Below are positions 1 to 8,328 of a stretch of DNA of 22,864 nt, in pieces (the stretch's first letter is position 1; each line of letters opens with the position of its first letter). A program made the position numbers and the translations under genes. The notes beneath the pieces are model-generated. The model saw only the letters and a list, made by a program, of their open reading frames with translations, had not been told where the DNA came from and did not search any database. Source of the stretch: HGM04593 sp964423665 (GTDB lineage Bacteria; Bacteroidota; Bacteroidia; Bacteroidales; Bacteroidaceae); the NCBI GenBank assembly GCA_964423665.1, contig CAYRFX010000031.1, forward strand, positions 1 through 22,864, read 5' to 3'.

Positions 1-1
1 T

Positions 2-514
2 AATAAGTTCGCGCGCGCGATGCGCAAGGTTATTCGTGAACACCAGATACAGGCTCCGATATACGACCCCAACCGCGAACCCATCATGGACACAATGCGC
101 ATACGCGAGTTGCTCCCCCACCGCAGCCCCATGCTTCTCATCGACAAGATTATAGAGCTTGGCTCAAACTATGTTGTGGGTGTGAAGAATGCAACCAGCA
201 ACGAGGCTTTCTTCAACGGGCACTTCCCCAACGAACCGGTTATGCCCGGTGTGCTCATTGTGGAGGCAATGTCGCAGTGCGGAGCAACATTCATATTGAA
301 TATGCTTGACGAGCCCGAACTCTATTCTACATATTTCGTTAAGATAGAGAAAATCACTTTCCACAAAAGAGTGGTTCCCGGCGACACCCTTGTATTCAAG
401 GTGGAACAGACAAGTCCCCTGCGCCACGGTCTTGCAATGATGCACGGATACGCCTTTGTGGGTGAGAAACTTGTTGCCGAGGCACAATTTACAGGACAGA
501 TAAGCAAAAAATAA
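2..514 (+). CDS. lpxC-fabZ: LpxC-FabZ bifunctional protein, 3' part only (FabZ domain)
   Basis: The reading frame is open to the left edge, so this is a C-terminal fragment and the Met at position 20 is internal. The first residues (NKFARAMRKVIREH) look like the end of an LpxC deacetylase domain. They run through a linker into a complete FabZ hot-dog dehydratase. Counting from the Met at 20, the substrate motif HRSPMLLIDK is at about 34-43 and HFPNEPVMPG at 68-77. The catalytic pair would be His68 and Glu82, spaced 14 apart as in E. coli FabZ. Fusion of the lipid A deacetylase to the beta-hydroxyacyl-ACP dehydratase is characteristic of Bacteroidota. FabZ dehydrates 3-hydroxyacyl-ACP, which is also the LpxA/LpxD acyl donor. 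lpxA follows 31 bases downstream, presumably in the same transcript. The LpxC half lies outside the window, so its identity is inferred from the junction. Confidence 0.93.
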   Translation, partial: NKFARAMRKVIREHQIQAPIYDPNREPIMDTMRIRELLPHRSPMLLIDKIIELGSNYVVGVKNATSNEAFFNGHFPNEPVMPGVLIVEAMSQCGATFILNMLDEPELYSTYFVKIEKITFHKRVVPGDTLVFKVEQTSPLRHGLAMMHGYAFVGEKLVAEAQFTGQISKK

Positions 515-545
515 TATTTAGAAACCTATAAAACAGATAACTACT

Positions 546-1316
546 ATGATTAGTCCTTTAGCTTATGTCGATCCCGAAGCAAAACTGGGAGCCAACTGTG
601 AGGTTGGAGCATTTGCATTCATCGACAAGAATGTAGTAATTGGTGATAATTGCGTAATTATGCCCCACGCCTGCATTATTGGCGGCACACGAATGGGCAA
701 CAACAACAAGATATACCACGGTGCCATAATTGGTGGCGACCCGCAGGACCTCAAGTTCAAAGGCGAGGAGACAACAGTGGAGATTGGCGACAACAATATG
801 ATTCGCGAGAATGCCACTATCCACCGCGGAACAGCATCAAAAGGAAAAACCGTTGTTGGCAGCAACAACCTGCTTATGGAGAACGTTCATATTGCACACG
901 ACTGCGAGGTTGGCAGCGGTTGCATCATAGGCAACTCCACAAAATTGGCTGGAGAAGTTGTTGTTGACGATTGTGCAATCATCAGCGCATGCGTGCTTGT
1001 ACACCAGTTCTGCCACATTGGCGGTTATGTAATGATTCAGGGCGGCAGCCGTTTCAGCAAAGATGTGCCCCCCTACATTATTGTAGGTCGCGAGCCTGCA
1101 CGTTATTGCGGATTGAATATTGTGGGATTGCGCCGTCGCGGTTTCTCAAACGAGACCATCGGCACCATTCACAATGCATATCGCCTTCTCTACGAGGGAG
1201 GGAACAACGTGTCTATGGGTGTAGCAAAGATTAAAGAGACATTACCTATGACTCCCGAGATTGAGCACATTCTCAATTTCATTGAGAAAGAGGCTTCACG
1301 CGGAATTATCGGATAA
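546..1316 (+). CDS. lpxA: UDP-N-acetylglucosamine acyltransferase LpxA
   Basis: This cytoplasmic trimeric enzyme moves a 3-hydroxyacyl chain from ACP to UDP-GlcNAc, the first step of lipid A synthesis. The 256-residue length is typical. Residues 1-190 are left-handed beta-helix hexapeptide repeats ([LIV]-G-x-x-x-x), followed by a helical C-terminal domain. The signature HIAHDC places the catalytic base at His118 (E. coli His125). HQFC supplies His153 (E. coli His160). The position equivalent to E. coli His144 is Glu137. The residue at the acyl-chain ruler position (E. coli Gly173) aligns with Gly166, which should admit a long hydroxyacyl chain, as expected for Bacteroidota lipid A. GGDPQDLKF at about 63-71 is another family motif. 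The gene lies between lpxC-fabZ and the ORF3-like gene with short gaps, so co-transcription is likely. Confidence 0.97.
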   Translation: MISPLAYVDPEAKLGANCEVGAFAFIDKNVVIGDNCVIMPHACIIGGTRMGNNNKIYHGAIIGGDPQDLKFKGEETTVEIGDNNMIRENATIHRGTASKGKTVVGSNNLLMENVHIAHDCEVGSGCIIGNSTKLAGEVVVDDCAIISACVLVHQFCHIGGYVMIQGGSRFSKDVPPYIIVGREPARYCGLNIVGLRRRGFSNETIGTIHNAYRLLYEGGNNVSMGVAKIKETLPMTPEIEHILNFIEKEASRGIIG

Positions 1317-1331
1317 TTAAAAGGAAAAACT

Positions 1332-1898
1332 ATGGTATATAAATTCAGGCTCTTATCAGACGAGGTTGAGGACTTCAGAAGAGATATAGAGATTGACTCA
1401 GATGCAACCTTCCTCGACCTACATAAAGCTATCCTGGAATCGGTAAACTACCCCGATGACCAGATGACCTCCTTTTTCATCTGCAACGATAAGTGGATAA
1501 AAGAGGTGGAGATAACTCGCGAGGAAATGGACAGCATGTCCGAGGAGGATAGCTATGTAATGGAAGAATGCGTGCTGGGCGACCTTGTGGAGGATGAAAA
1601 ACAGAAGTTAATGTATGTTTTTGACCCCCTCGGCGACCGCGTATTCTACATGGAACTTAGCCAAATAGAGTTCGGAAAAAGTTGCGACGCAGCAACCTGC
1701 GTAAAATCAACAGGTGATGCTCCCAAGCAGACACTTAACTTTGACGAGCTTATGAGCAAAGAGGTTGCAGGAGCTGCCAACGACGATATCGACGAGGATT
1801 TCTATGGCAGCGACAGCTACAACGACGACGATATTGACGAAGAGGGCTTCGGCATAGGCGGCATTGAAGATATAAGCTCTATTGACGACCTCTACTAA
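1332..1898 (+). CDS. plasmid pRiA4b ORF-3-like family protein (acidic hypothetical)
   Basis: This 188-residue protein begins MVYKFRLLSD and resembles the PRiA4_ORF3 (PF07929) fold. The supporting features are FRRDIEIDSDATFLDLHKAI near residues 15-35, a DDQMTSFF segment near 47, and a later LMYVFDPLGDRVFYMEL strand pair near 95-111. The family is annotated after a plasmid ORF and an IS1096 passenger gene, but nothing here is transposon-related. The copy between lpxA and miaA appears to be a stable chromosomal gene of Bacteroidales. The last 40 residues are extremely acidic (runs of Asp and Glu) and probably disordered. It starts 15 bases after lpxA behind AAAGGAAAAACT, a weak ribosome-binding site, and ends 23 bases before miaA. 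Molecular function is unknown. Confidence 0.8.
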   Translation: MVYKFRLLSDEVEDFRRDIEIDSDATFLDLHKAILESVNYPDDQMTSFFICNDKWIKEVEITREEMDSMSEEDSYVMEECVLGDLVEDEKQKLMYVFDPLGDRVFYMELSQIEFGKSCDAATCVKSTGDAPKQTLNFDELMSKEVAGAANDDIDEDFYGSDSYNDDDIDEEGFGIGGIEDISSIDDLY

Positions 1899-1921
1899 CA
1901 CACAAATTCATCACAGAATAG

Positions 1922-2821
1922 ATGAACAATTTGGTCGTGCTCATAGGACCCACAGCCGTTGGAAAAACAGAGACAAGTTTTGCCATTGCAAAACATTTTG
2001 GCTGTCCCATTATATCTGCCGACTCACGACAGATGTACAAGGGTATGGAGATTGGCACGGCAATGCCCACACAGGAGGAGCTTGCCCGACATAAACATTA
2101 TTTTGTCGGGCAACTCTCGCCGGGCGACTATTACAGCGCAGCACGCTACGAAGAGGAGGTGCTCGCCCTGCTCGAAAAAGAATTCCCACACCACCCCACA
2201 ATGCTGCTCTCGGGCGGCTCAATGATGTATATCGATGCTGTGTGCAAAGGCATTGACGATATACCCACGGTTGATGCCGACACCCGCCAGATGATTCTTG
2301 AAAAATATGAGCATGAGGGGCTGGAACAATTAAGCAATGAGCTTCGCCTGCTCGACCCGGAATATTACAACGAGGCAGACATAAAAAATCCCAAACGTGT
2401 TATGCACGCGCTCGAAATTTGCTATATGACGGGCAAGCCATACAGCTCTTTCCGCAAACAGGAAAAGAAGAAACGCCCCTTCAACATTATTAAAATAGGA
2501 TTGCGCCGCGACCGCGAGGAGCTATACGAGCGCATAAACCGCCGCGTGGATATCATGATGGAACAGGGACTGCTCGGCGAGGTAAAGAGTTTCTACCACC
2601 TAAAGGAGCATAATTCACTAAACACGGTGGGCTACAAAGAACTATTCAAATATATCGACGGCGACTGGTCGCTCGACTTTGCCGTGGAGAAAATAAAACA
2701 GAACACACGCATATATTCACGCAAACAGGTAACGTGGTATCGCAAAGATGAGGATATTGCATGGTTTCACCCGAGTGAAATATCTGAAATAATTGCACAC
2801 ATCGAAGAGTGCATAAAATAA
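1922..2821 (+). CDS. miaA: tRNA dimethylallyltransferase MiaA
   Basis: MiaA adds an isopentenyl group from dimethylallyl diphosphate to N6 of A37 in tRNAs that read UNN codons. The P-loop GPTAVGKT is at residues 9-16. ISADSRQMYKGMEIGTA (about 31-47) is the strongly conserved DSRQxY substrate motif carrying the catalytic Asp. SGGSMMYIDA (about 97-106) and KNPKRVMHALEI (about 155-166) are further family blocks. The protein is 299 residues, the usual bacterial size, and appears intact. It is the fourth gene of the lpxC-fabZ/lpxA cluster. No promoter or terminator is evident between it and its neighbours, so it probably depends on read-through from the lipid A genes. Confidence 0.96.
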   Translation: MNNLVVLIGPTAVGKTETSFAIAKHFGCPIISADSRQMYKGMEIGTAMPTQEELARHKHYFVGQLSPGDYYSAARYEEEVLALLEKEFPHHPTMLLSGGSMMYIDAVCKGIDDIPTVDADTRQMILEKYEHEGLEQLSNELRLLDPEYYNEADIKNPKRVMHALEICYMTGKPYSSFRKQEKKKRPFNIIKIGLRRDREELYERINRRVDIMMEQGLLGEVKSFYHLKEHNSLNTVGYKELFKYIDGDWSLDFAVEKIKQNTRIYSRKQVTWYRKDEDIAWFHPSEISEIIAHIEECIK

Positions 2822-2871
2822 CAAAGCGCCATGCGATAGAGATATTTGCCAAGAATTTAATATAGAAGAAA

Positions 2872-3843
2872 ATGAAAAAGCAACTGCTATTACTACTACT
2901 CACCGCTATAGTTTCGTTCCCCATAATGGCACAAAAAATAGAAAGCGGTTATATCTTATCGGGCGATTTTAAGGACAGCAACGGAAACAAGATAGGCAAA
3001 GGTGCTGTACAATACCTTGCGGGCAGCTACACACTGCCTCTTTTAAGAGAAAGAGTACAACAAATAAAAAACACATACAACAGCACCACTGCTCCCGACG
3101 GAAAAACAGTGATAAAAGAGACACACGACACCATCGTAACCACAAGAATGTGGCAACTCACACTCACCGGCAAATATGCAGCATTAGACAATGAAGGGAG
3201 TGCCATGCAACACCACCCCGATGACATTATAAACGCCGGAGCTATGATAACCCACATCTGCCCCATAGCACATCGCTGGAACCTTATTGCAACCGTGGGT
3301 GCAACACTCAATGCCACCTCTTCATACATAAGAAGACAGAGCATTGCCATTACAGCAGGTATGATATTCCAATATAGAGTGAGCAAAAATCTTTTTATGG
3401 GTGTGGGGGCTGTTGCCACCACGGCATACGGAGAACCCGTTGTTATTCCGGTGCCCATGATAAACTGGAGACGGAACGGGCGTTACAGCATTGAGCTTAA
3501 CATGCATGGAAAACCCGAGCTCACCATTGCAACACAGCTTAACGAAAGTATCAGACTCACATTTGCACCTTTTGACACAGAACGTTTTGCAGCCGTGGTA
3601 AATATTGATGGCGAGCACAAGGTTTTTGCACAAAACCTGTTCAAGGCAACCATTGGCGCATCTTACCGCATAACCAATCATTGGTCGCTGGGTGGCGAGG
3701 TGGGTTATGTCTATTACCACACCACCCGCATACAGGAGCGCAGTATGAAGGCTTTCTGGGAAGATATTTTCAGCAACGACAATCGTTTCAAATACTCACC
3801 AACCTGCACTTTCTCTGTGGGACTGCATTACCACATAAGATAA
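2872..3843 (+). CDS. exported beta-barrel-like protein of unknown function
   Basis: The N-terminus MKKQLLLLLLTAIVSFPIMAQ is a clear Sec signal peptide with a predicted signal peptidase I cut after the Ala before Gln21. There is no lipobox Cys. The remaining 300 residues alternate hydrophobic and polar side chains in strand-like blocks (for example 150-190, 205-260 and 270-323). They end in a pattern of aromatic and basic residues (LHYHIR) compatible with an outer-membrane barrel. It may belong to the Bacteroidota DUF6268-type barrel proteins, but I cannot confirm that. The gene starts 50 bases after miaA and ends 68 bases before a strong terminator, so it may be the last member of the lpx/miaA transcript. 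No catalytic motif is visible. Confidence 0.72.
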   Translation: MKKQLLLLLLTAIVSFPIMAQKIESGYILSGDFKDSNGNKIGKGAVQYLAGSYTLPLLRERVQQIKNTYNSTTAPDGKTVIKETHDTIVTTRMWQLTLTGKYAALDNEGSAMQHHPDDIINAGAMITHICPIAHRWNLIATVGATLNATSSYIRRQSIAITAGMIFQYRVSKNLFMGVGAVATTAYGEPVVIPVPMINWRRNGRYSIELNMHGKPELTIATQLNESIRLTFAPFDTERFAAVVNIDGEHKVFAQNLFKATIGASYRITNHWSLGGEVGYVYYHTTRIQERSMKAFWEDIFSNDNRFKYSPTCTFSVGLHYHIR

Positions 3844-3911
3844 ACGAGGTGTGTGTTATTGAAAGGGAGACTCTCTGCTACCTTTTCAATAGAAAATCAA
3901 CTCTACCTTTT

Positions 3912-3964
3912 ATTAAATGGGCACAATCTTTCAAAGGATTGTGCCCATTTAATCTCTCTTTTTT
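3912..3964 (+). terminator. strong intrinsic terminator, 17-bp stem
   Basis: A perfect 17-bp inverted repeat (3912-3928 with 3937-3953, core ATGGGCACAATC) surrounds an 8-base loop. It is followed by CTCTC and six T residues at 3959-3964. It separates the lpx/miaA/barrel genes from the PadR operon. Confidence 0.9.
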
Positions 3965-3988
3965 ACAAACAAATGTTAAATATAAAAT

Positions 3989-4023
3989 TTTTATAGTACT
4001 ATGTATTGCAAGGTACTATAAAA
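3989..4023 (+). promoter_or_regulatory. candidate PadR operator (11-bp inverted repeat)
   Basis: TTTTATAGTAC (3989-3999) and GTACTATAAAA (4013-4023) are perfect inverted repeats separated by 13 bases, so their centres are 24 bp apart. The spacer holds the -33 element of the padR promoter, and the right arm fills most of the -33/-7 interval. Bound repressor would therefore block polymerase. Dyads of this kind next to the regulator's own gene are usual for PadR-family autoregulation. Binding itself is inferred. Confidence 0.72.
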
Positions 4024-4036
4024 TATCATACATTTG
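4005..4036 (+). promoter_or_regulatory. Bacteroidota-type promoter of the padR-pspC operon
   Basis: A TACATTTG box at 4029-4036 matches the Bacteroides -7 consensus TAnnTTTG exactly. It lies 20 bases downstream of ATTG at 4005-4008, a near match to the -33 TTTG box. The expected transcription start is around 4040-4045, giving a leader of about 20 bases before the ATG at 4063. Confidence 0.75.
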
Positions 4037-4062
4037 CAACAGAATTAAAAGAGAGATAACAG

Positions 4063-4395
4063 ATGTATGTAGAAAATGTAAAATCACAAATGCGCAAAGG
4101 AATGCTCGAATACAGTATAATGTTATTGTTGCGCGAAAAGCCACACTACACGTCGGATATAATCAACAAACTTGAAAAAGCAAATCTGATTGTGGTGGAA
4201 GGAACACTCTACCCTCTTCTTTCGAGGCTTAGAAAAGAGGAGATACTCGAATATGAATGGCAAGAGAGCACATCGGGGCCACCTCGCAAGTACTACAAAC
4301 TTACAGAGGCAGGAAAAGCCGCCCTTGCAATACTCGACGAGAATTGGAACAATCTCAACGAAACGGTAACACAAATAAAGAACATACAGGAATAA
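4063..4395 (+). CDS. PadR family transcriptional regulator
   Basis: At 110 residues this is a short (single winged-helix plus C-terminal helix) PadR protein. GMLEYSIMLLLREKPHYTSD (about 12-31) is the first helix region. VVEGTLYPLLSRLRKEEIL (about 46-64) is the PadR recognition helix, and GPPRKYYKLTEAGKAAL (about 75-91) is the beta wing. The C-terminal helix (about 92-110) would form the dimer. It is the first gene of a three-gene operon, 13 bases ahead of a PspC protein. The 11-bp inverted repeat around its promoter suggests that it represses its own operon. The inducing ligand is unknown; an envelope-stress signal would fit the membrane proteins encoded downstream. Confidence 0.93.
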   Translation: MYVENVKSQMRKGMLEYSIMLLLREKPHYTSDIINKLEKANLIVVEGTLYPLLSRLRKEEILEYEWQESTSGPPRKYYKLTEAGKAALAILDENWNNLNETVTQIKNIQE

Positions 4396-4408
4396 AAAAT
4401 ATAATTAT

Positions 4409-5359
4409 ATGAAAAGAACCATAAATGTAAATCTCGGAGGGCGCCCCTTCCAAATAACAGAAGATGCCTACACGCGCCTCGACGATTACCTTAAGAGCAT
4501 CAGCGCCTGCCTCAAGCACAACGAGTATGGCGAGGAGATAGTAAACGACATTGAAGCACGCATAGGCGAGCTATGCGATGAACGCTTGCAACAAAGCCAC
4601 GCAGGACTGATTGATATCGAACTTGTAAACGAGATGATAAACCGTATGGGCAACCCCGAGGCTATGATTGAAGATGACGAACAGCCGATCTCGCCCGACG
4701 CAGCAAATGAAAAAGAGAGCGACGAGGAGAAAAAGGAAAACGGCTATTACGATTTTTTCAAGAATATCAAACTTAACAAGAAATACTATTTGGACAAGGA
4801 AGATCGTATGATTGGCGGTGTGATTTCGGGCATTGCAGCATATGCAAAGATTGATGTAACTATCTTGCGCATAATTGCTGTGATACTCATAGCCGCCATA
4901 GGCCCTGTAGCACTGCTCACCTATCTGCTGGTATGGGTTATCGCACCCACTGCCGAAACCACAGCCGACAGGCTGCGCATGCAGGGTATAGAACCCACAC
5001 CCGAAAATATTGCCGACAAGCTCACCAACGAGGAACCCAAGAGAGAACCCGTCGATACCGATAGTGATACCAAGAAACAGGAGCGGTTAAAGAACATCAT
5101 TCTTGCCGGCACCATTGTGATGGCAGCCTTCATATTCGGGCCACAAATAAATATCCAGGGAAACAATCCGTTCTTCTACATCCTCGGCATAAGCGCTACC
5201 CTTACATTTGCCCTTTTAGTGACATTGATAGCATTTTCCATCACAAAACTATTTAGCGAAAAATATAAGAGAATTGTTATTATATCATTTATAATATCAC
5301 TCTCAATAACCATTATTTTAGCAGCAATCAGTTTCCTTTCAACAAGCATAAACATATGA
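4409..5359 (+). CDS. PspC domain membrane protein (first of two paralogues)
   Basis: The 316-residue protein starts with a cytoplasmic module (1-85; MKRTINVNLGG, then a helical pair containing DIEARIGELCDERL). An acidic linker (86-112) leads to a PspC domain at about 125-185 (IGGVISGIAAYAKIDVTILR, then a transmembrane segment ending LLVWVIAP). More hydrophobic segments lie at about 230-246, 256-278 and 288-312, so about four membrane passes are expected. PspC proteins are phage-shock membrane components that in enterobacteria sense envelope damage. Here there is no PspA, PspB or PspF, and the neighbour is a PadR regulator. The stop codon overlaps the next start as ATGA, indicating translational coupling. 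Confidence 0.9.
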   Translation: MKRTINVNLGGRPFQITEDAYTRLDDYLKSISACLKHNEYGEEIVNDIEARIGELCDERLQQSHAGLIDIELVNEMINRMGNPEAMIEDDEQPISPDAANEKESDEEKKENGYYDFFKNIKLNKKYYLDKEDRMIGGVISGIAAYAKIDVTILRIIAVILIAAIGPVALLTYLLVWVIAPTAETTADRLRMQGIEPTPENIADKLTNEEPKREPVDTDSDTKKQERLKNIILAGTIVMAAFIFGPQINIQGNNPFFYILGISATLTFALLVTLIAFSITKLFSEKYKRIVIISFIISLSITIILAAISFLSTSINI

Positions 5360-7218
5360 AAAAGGTAAATAACATACACATAGGCAACAGCGCATTTTTC
5401 TTTGAGGAAGATGCTAGCAATATTATGGAGCAATACATCGCCCACATTAAAGAACTCTATCGCGACAATGGCGAGGAGCTCAAGGTGACCGATGTGGAAC
5501 ATCGCATCGCGGAATTCTGCAAAGAGCGTGTTGGCGAGAATGGCATTGTAAACGCCGTAATAGTAAACGAGGCAATCGAAACTATCGGCATAAAGATAGA
5601 GACACCCCGAGAGGAACCCGCGCAAGCCGCTGACACAGCAAAGGAAGAGCCTGCCGAGGAGACAAAAACCGAGGAGCCAAAAGATGAGAGCAACGAGCCG
5701 TGGTACCGCGCAATGCTAATGGGTAACAAAGTATTCCGCAACCCGCATGAGGGCTACATTGGCGGAGTACTTGCCGGCCTTGCCGCATATTATGGCATAA
5801 GCACCGCCCTGCTGCGCATTATCACCATCATACTTTTCATCGTGGAACCGACAGGATTGCTTTATTTTGCCTACATTATACTATGGGTAATATTCCCCAA
5901 AGCCACAAGCATAATAGATTACACCCGTATGCGCCGCGTAAGCAGCAAGGGAGAGCAAGCAAGCGTGCAGGCAACGTGGAAAAACAATTACGAACAAGCC
6001 ATACAACAACTGGCACAACCACCCGCAGGCGGTTGCCTTGCTATGGTGGTGAAACTGCTGTTCTTCCTGCCCCTTATACCGGTTGCAATAGCAATATGCA
6101 TACTACTTGTTGCCATAATTGTTTTACCAATCTTTTTCATATACATATTTGCCATTGGCGGCCTGGTAACCCCCGTCCTGCTCACCACGCCCTTCTTCAT
6201 TGTTTTGGGAATATCACTGATTACAGCCATTGCGGTAATTCTTTTCACCGGCATATACTGGATACTGAACAGAAAAGGCACACGCAAACCAATGAACCGT
6301 TGGGTGAAGATAACGCTCGCCGCCCTGTTGGTTGTCTCTCTCTGTTTTGCAGGCACATGTGCATACCGCATTGCCAACAACAACAGCATTAATCAGCTAT
6401 GGGAAACCGTGCAAGAGGATTTTGGCAACTTGTTGGATGGAGATTTCTTCAAATACTTTACCCACGGAACCGTTACCATGAAAAGTGGTCAATTCTACAA
6501 CAAATACCCTGTAAAAACTGGCGACAAAAAGGTACTTGCTGCCATTTGGGGCAAGGAACTGCAAAATTGTGATATTCCGTTTATTGTGGAAACCATAGTA
6601 AACGACCGCGGAGAATACAATGTATATTTCTATCGCCACGAAGGCAGAATCGAGGATATAGAACACAAGATAGTAAACAAAGAGTATGATGCCTATTATA
6701 CTGTAGAAACCGAAACATTGAGCGGTAACATCTATTTCATTTGGGATAGTGTAAAGAACACCCTGTATAGCGACGAAATATACAAGATTCCCGAAAGCAG
6801 CAGAAACAGCACCTTTGACAGGCGCACCGATGCTGTAAAAATAGATGCAGTGGGCCACGACGAACCATTTAACTATGGCAACGCAACCGAAAAAGGACTC
6901 ATCCCCTTCTCCATTTTCTTCTACGACAACCAACGTGTACCGAGCCTGCTTGTGGGAGGCGACGAGAACAACTACGGCTCCATAGAAATTAAACCCGCAT
7001 CCACATACAAACATTTGGAAGGAGTCAGACTGCTACAAAAGGCAACCACAATAGACAATAACGGGCAAAAAGACACCACGCAGATATACACCAACATAAA
7101 TATCGACGAGGATAAACTGAACAAAGCAATAGACGATGTGGTGACACTTGGAAAAAGAGCCGACAGTATAATAAAAGATGCCCACGATATTGTGAGCATC
7201 AAAGCAATAGAGAAATAG
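5356..7218 (+). CDS. large PspC domain membrane protein with C-terminal extracytoplasmic domain
   Basis: The 620-residue protein repeats the plan of the preceding gene. Residues 1-82 form a related N-terminal module (DVEHRIAEFCKERVGENG), 84-112 are a Glu/Pro/Lys-rich linker, and 126-185 are a PspC domain (YIGGVLAGLAAYYGISTALL). Long hydrophobic stretches follow at about 230-305 and 318-338. Residues from about 345 to the end form a hydrophilic domain with no motif I recognise, probably on the periplasmic side. The start codon overlaps the stop of the first PspC gene by four bases (ATGA). The pair looks like an old tandem duplication in which this copy gained the large C-terminal domain. A hairpin follows 17 bases after the stop. 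Confidence 0.88.
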   Translation: MKKVNNIHIGNSAFFFEEDASNIMEQYIAHIKELYRDNGEELKVTDVEHRIAEFCKERVGENGIVNAVIVNEAIETIGIKIETPREEPAQAADTAKEEPAEETKTEEPKDESNEPWYRAMLMGNKVFRNPHEGYIGGVLAGLAAYYGISTALLRIITIILFIVEPTGLLYFAYIILWVIFPKATSIIDYTRMRRVSSKGEQASVQATWKNNYEQAIQQLAQPPAGGCLAMVVKLLFFLPLIPVAIAICILLVAIIVLPIFFIYIFAIGGLVTPVLLTTPFFIVLGISLITAIAVILFTGIYWILNRKGTRKPMNRWVKITLAALLVVSLCFAGTCAYRIANNNSINQLWETVQEDFGNLLDGDFFKYFTHGTVTMKSGQFYNKYPVKTGDKKVLAAIWGKELQNCDIPFIVETIVNDRGEYNVYFYRHEGRIEDIEHKIVNKEYDAYYTVETETLSGNIYFIWDSVKNTLYSDEIYKIPESSRNSTFDRRTDAVKIDAVGHDEPFNYGNATEKGLIPFSIFFYDNQRVPSLLVGGDENNYGSIEIKPASTYKHLEGVRLLQKATTIDNNGQKDTTQIYTNINIDEDKLNKAIDDVVTLGKRADSIIKDAHDIVSIKAIEK

Positions 7219-7235
7219 ATTTTTATCATAACAGC

Positions 7236-7267
7236 GCGGGCGTGCCATTTTACCTTGGTGCGCCCGC
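7236..7267. terminator. hairpin between convergent genes
   Basis: GCGGGCGTGCCA (7236-7247) pairs with TGGTGCGCCCGC (7256-7267) as a 12-bp stem with two G-U wobbles in transcripts of the + strand and an 8-base loop. It fills the gap between the second PspC gene and the convergent radical SAM gene. The flanking T-runs are poor on both strands (TTATTCTATAT on the +), so termination may be inefficient. Confidence 0.6.
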
Positions 7268-8200
7268 TTATTCTATATATAACCGCCCCTGCCAGGTATC
7301 GCGCTCACGCATACGCTTTTTAACTTTATCCACAAGCTCGTAATTCTTTATACCCCAGTCGGGGGCAACGAGCAGTTCTTTGGGAGACTGCGATGCAAAA
7401 CGCTCGAGCACCAATGTAGGGCGCAGACGCTCCACATAATCAACCACGGTTTCAATATAGTCGTTTAGCGCAAACAGGTGAAAATCGGCGGGAGAAGCAG
7501 CATACTCATCTGCCATGCGGGTGCCGCGTATCAGTTGCAACTGGTGCATTTTAAGGGTGGTAAGCGGCAGCTTGGATAATTCCGCTGCCTGTCTCATAAG
7601 CTCCGTTTTATCCTCGCCGGGCAGCCCTAAGATTATATGCCCGCCCACAGGAATCCCGCACGCTGCGGTGCGCTCTACGGCATCGACCACCGTGGCATAG
7701 TCGTGCCCGCGGTTTATACGCAACAGAGTGGCATCGTTGCAACTCTCTATGCCATACTCCACAAGCACAAAGGTGCGCTGTGCAAACTCTTGCAAATAGG
7801 CAAGCAGCTCGGGCGGCATACAATCGGGGCGGGTGCCAATGACAAGCCCCACGCAACCCTCCACGGCCAACGCTTCTTCATACCGTTGCTGCAGCACGGC
7901 AAGCGATTCATAAGTATTTGTATAAGCCTGAAAATAGGCAAGGTAGCGCATCTGCGGGTATTTATGGGCAAAGAAGGCAATACCCTCGCGCATCTGCTCA
8001 GCAACAGGCTTATTACGATGGCAATATGCCGGATTAAAAGTGCGGTTGTTGCAATAGGTGCAACCGCCCCACCCCTTTGTTCCGTCGCGATTGGGGCAGG
8101 TGAAACCACCATCAAGGGTTATCTTTTGCACCTTGAAGGGAAATTGCTGTTGCATATAGCCGCCAAAGTCGTTATAGTAGAAACGCTCTTTCACACTCAT
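7268..8200 (-). CDS. TIGR01212 (YhcC-type) radical SAM protein
   Basis: This is a radical SAM enzyme of the E. coli YhcC group. Counted from the ATG at 8200, FTCPNRDGTKGWGGCTYC carries Cys35, Cys47 and Cys50, the C-x11-C-x2-C pattern of this group that ligates the 4Fe-4S cluster. GHIILGLPGED, near two thirds of the length, is the glycine-rich SAM-binding stretch, and the family-typical TLKMHQLQLIRGT follows. The frame can be extended to a GTG at 8218, but the ATG at 8200 is preferred because the conserved sequence (KERFYYNDFGG) begins just after it; the protein is then 310 residues. The family is related to Elp3-like enzymes and its reaction is not established. The gene is divergent from the peptidase gene. 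Confidence 0.92.
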   Translation of the reverse strand: MSVKERFYYNDFGGYMQQQFPFKVQKITLDGGFTCPNRDGTKGWGGCTYCNNRTFNPAYCHRNKPVAEQMREGIAFFAHKYPQMRYLAYFQAYTNTYESLAVLQQRYEEALAVEGCVGLVIGTRPDCMPPELLAYLQEFAQRTFVLVEYGIESCNDATLLRINRGHDYATVVDAVERTAACGIPVGGHIILGLPGEDKTELMRQAAELSKLPLTTLKMHQLQLIRGTRMADEYAASPADFHLFALNDYIETVVDYVERLRPTLVLERFASQSPKELLVAPDWGIKNYELVDKVKKRMRERDTWQGRLYIE

Positions 8201-8247
8201 TATTAAATTTTGATGCACTTAAAAGTTGTTTAAACTTCTAATTACCG

Positions 8248-8255
8248 CAAAATTA
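8248..8255 (-). promoter_or_regulatory. possible -7 box for the radical SAM gene
   Basis: On the minus strand this reads TAATTTTG, an exact TAnnTTTG match about 48 bases ahead of the ATG at 8200. No convincing TTTG lies 19-21 bases upstream, so the call is weak. Confidence 0.4.
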
Positions 8256-8328
8256 ATAAATACAAACGATTATCACCCTCTTTTGGGGAGCTAATATAAA
8301 AAAGATTAACTATCTTCGTAACCACAAA

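Noticed and set aside
1332..1898. Transposon origin for the pRiA4b-ORF3/IS1096-passenger-like gene
   Set aside because: There are no inverted repeats, target duplications or transposase. The gene sits smoothly in the lpxA-miaA cluster with core-like composition.
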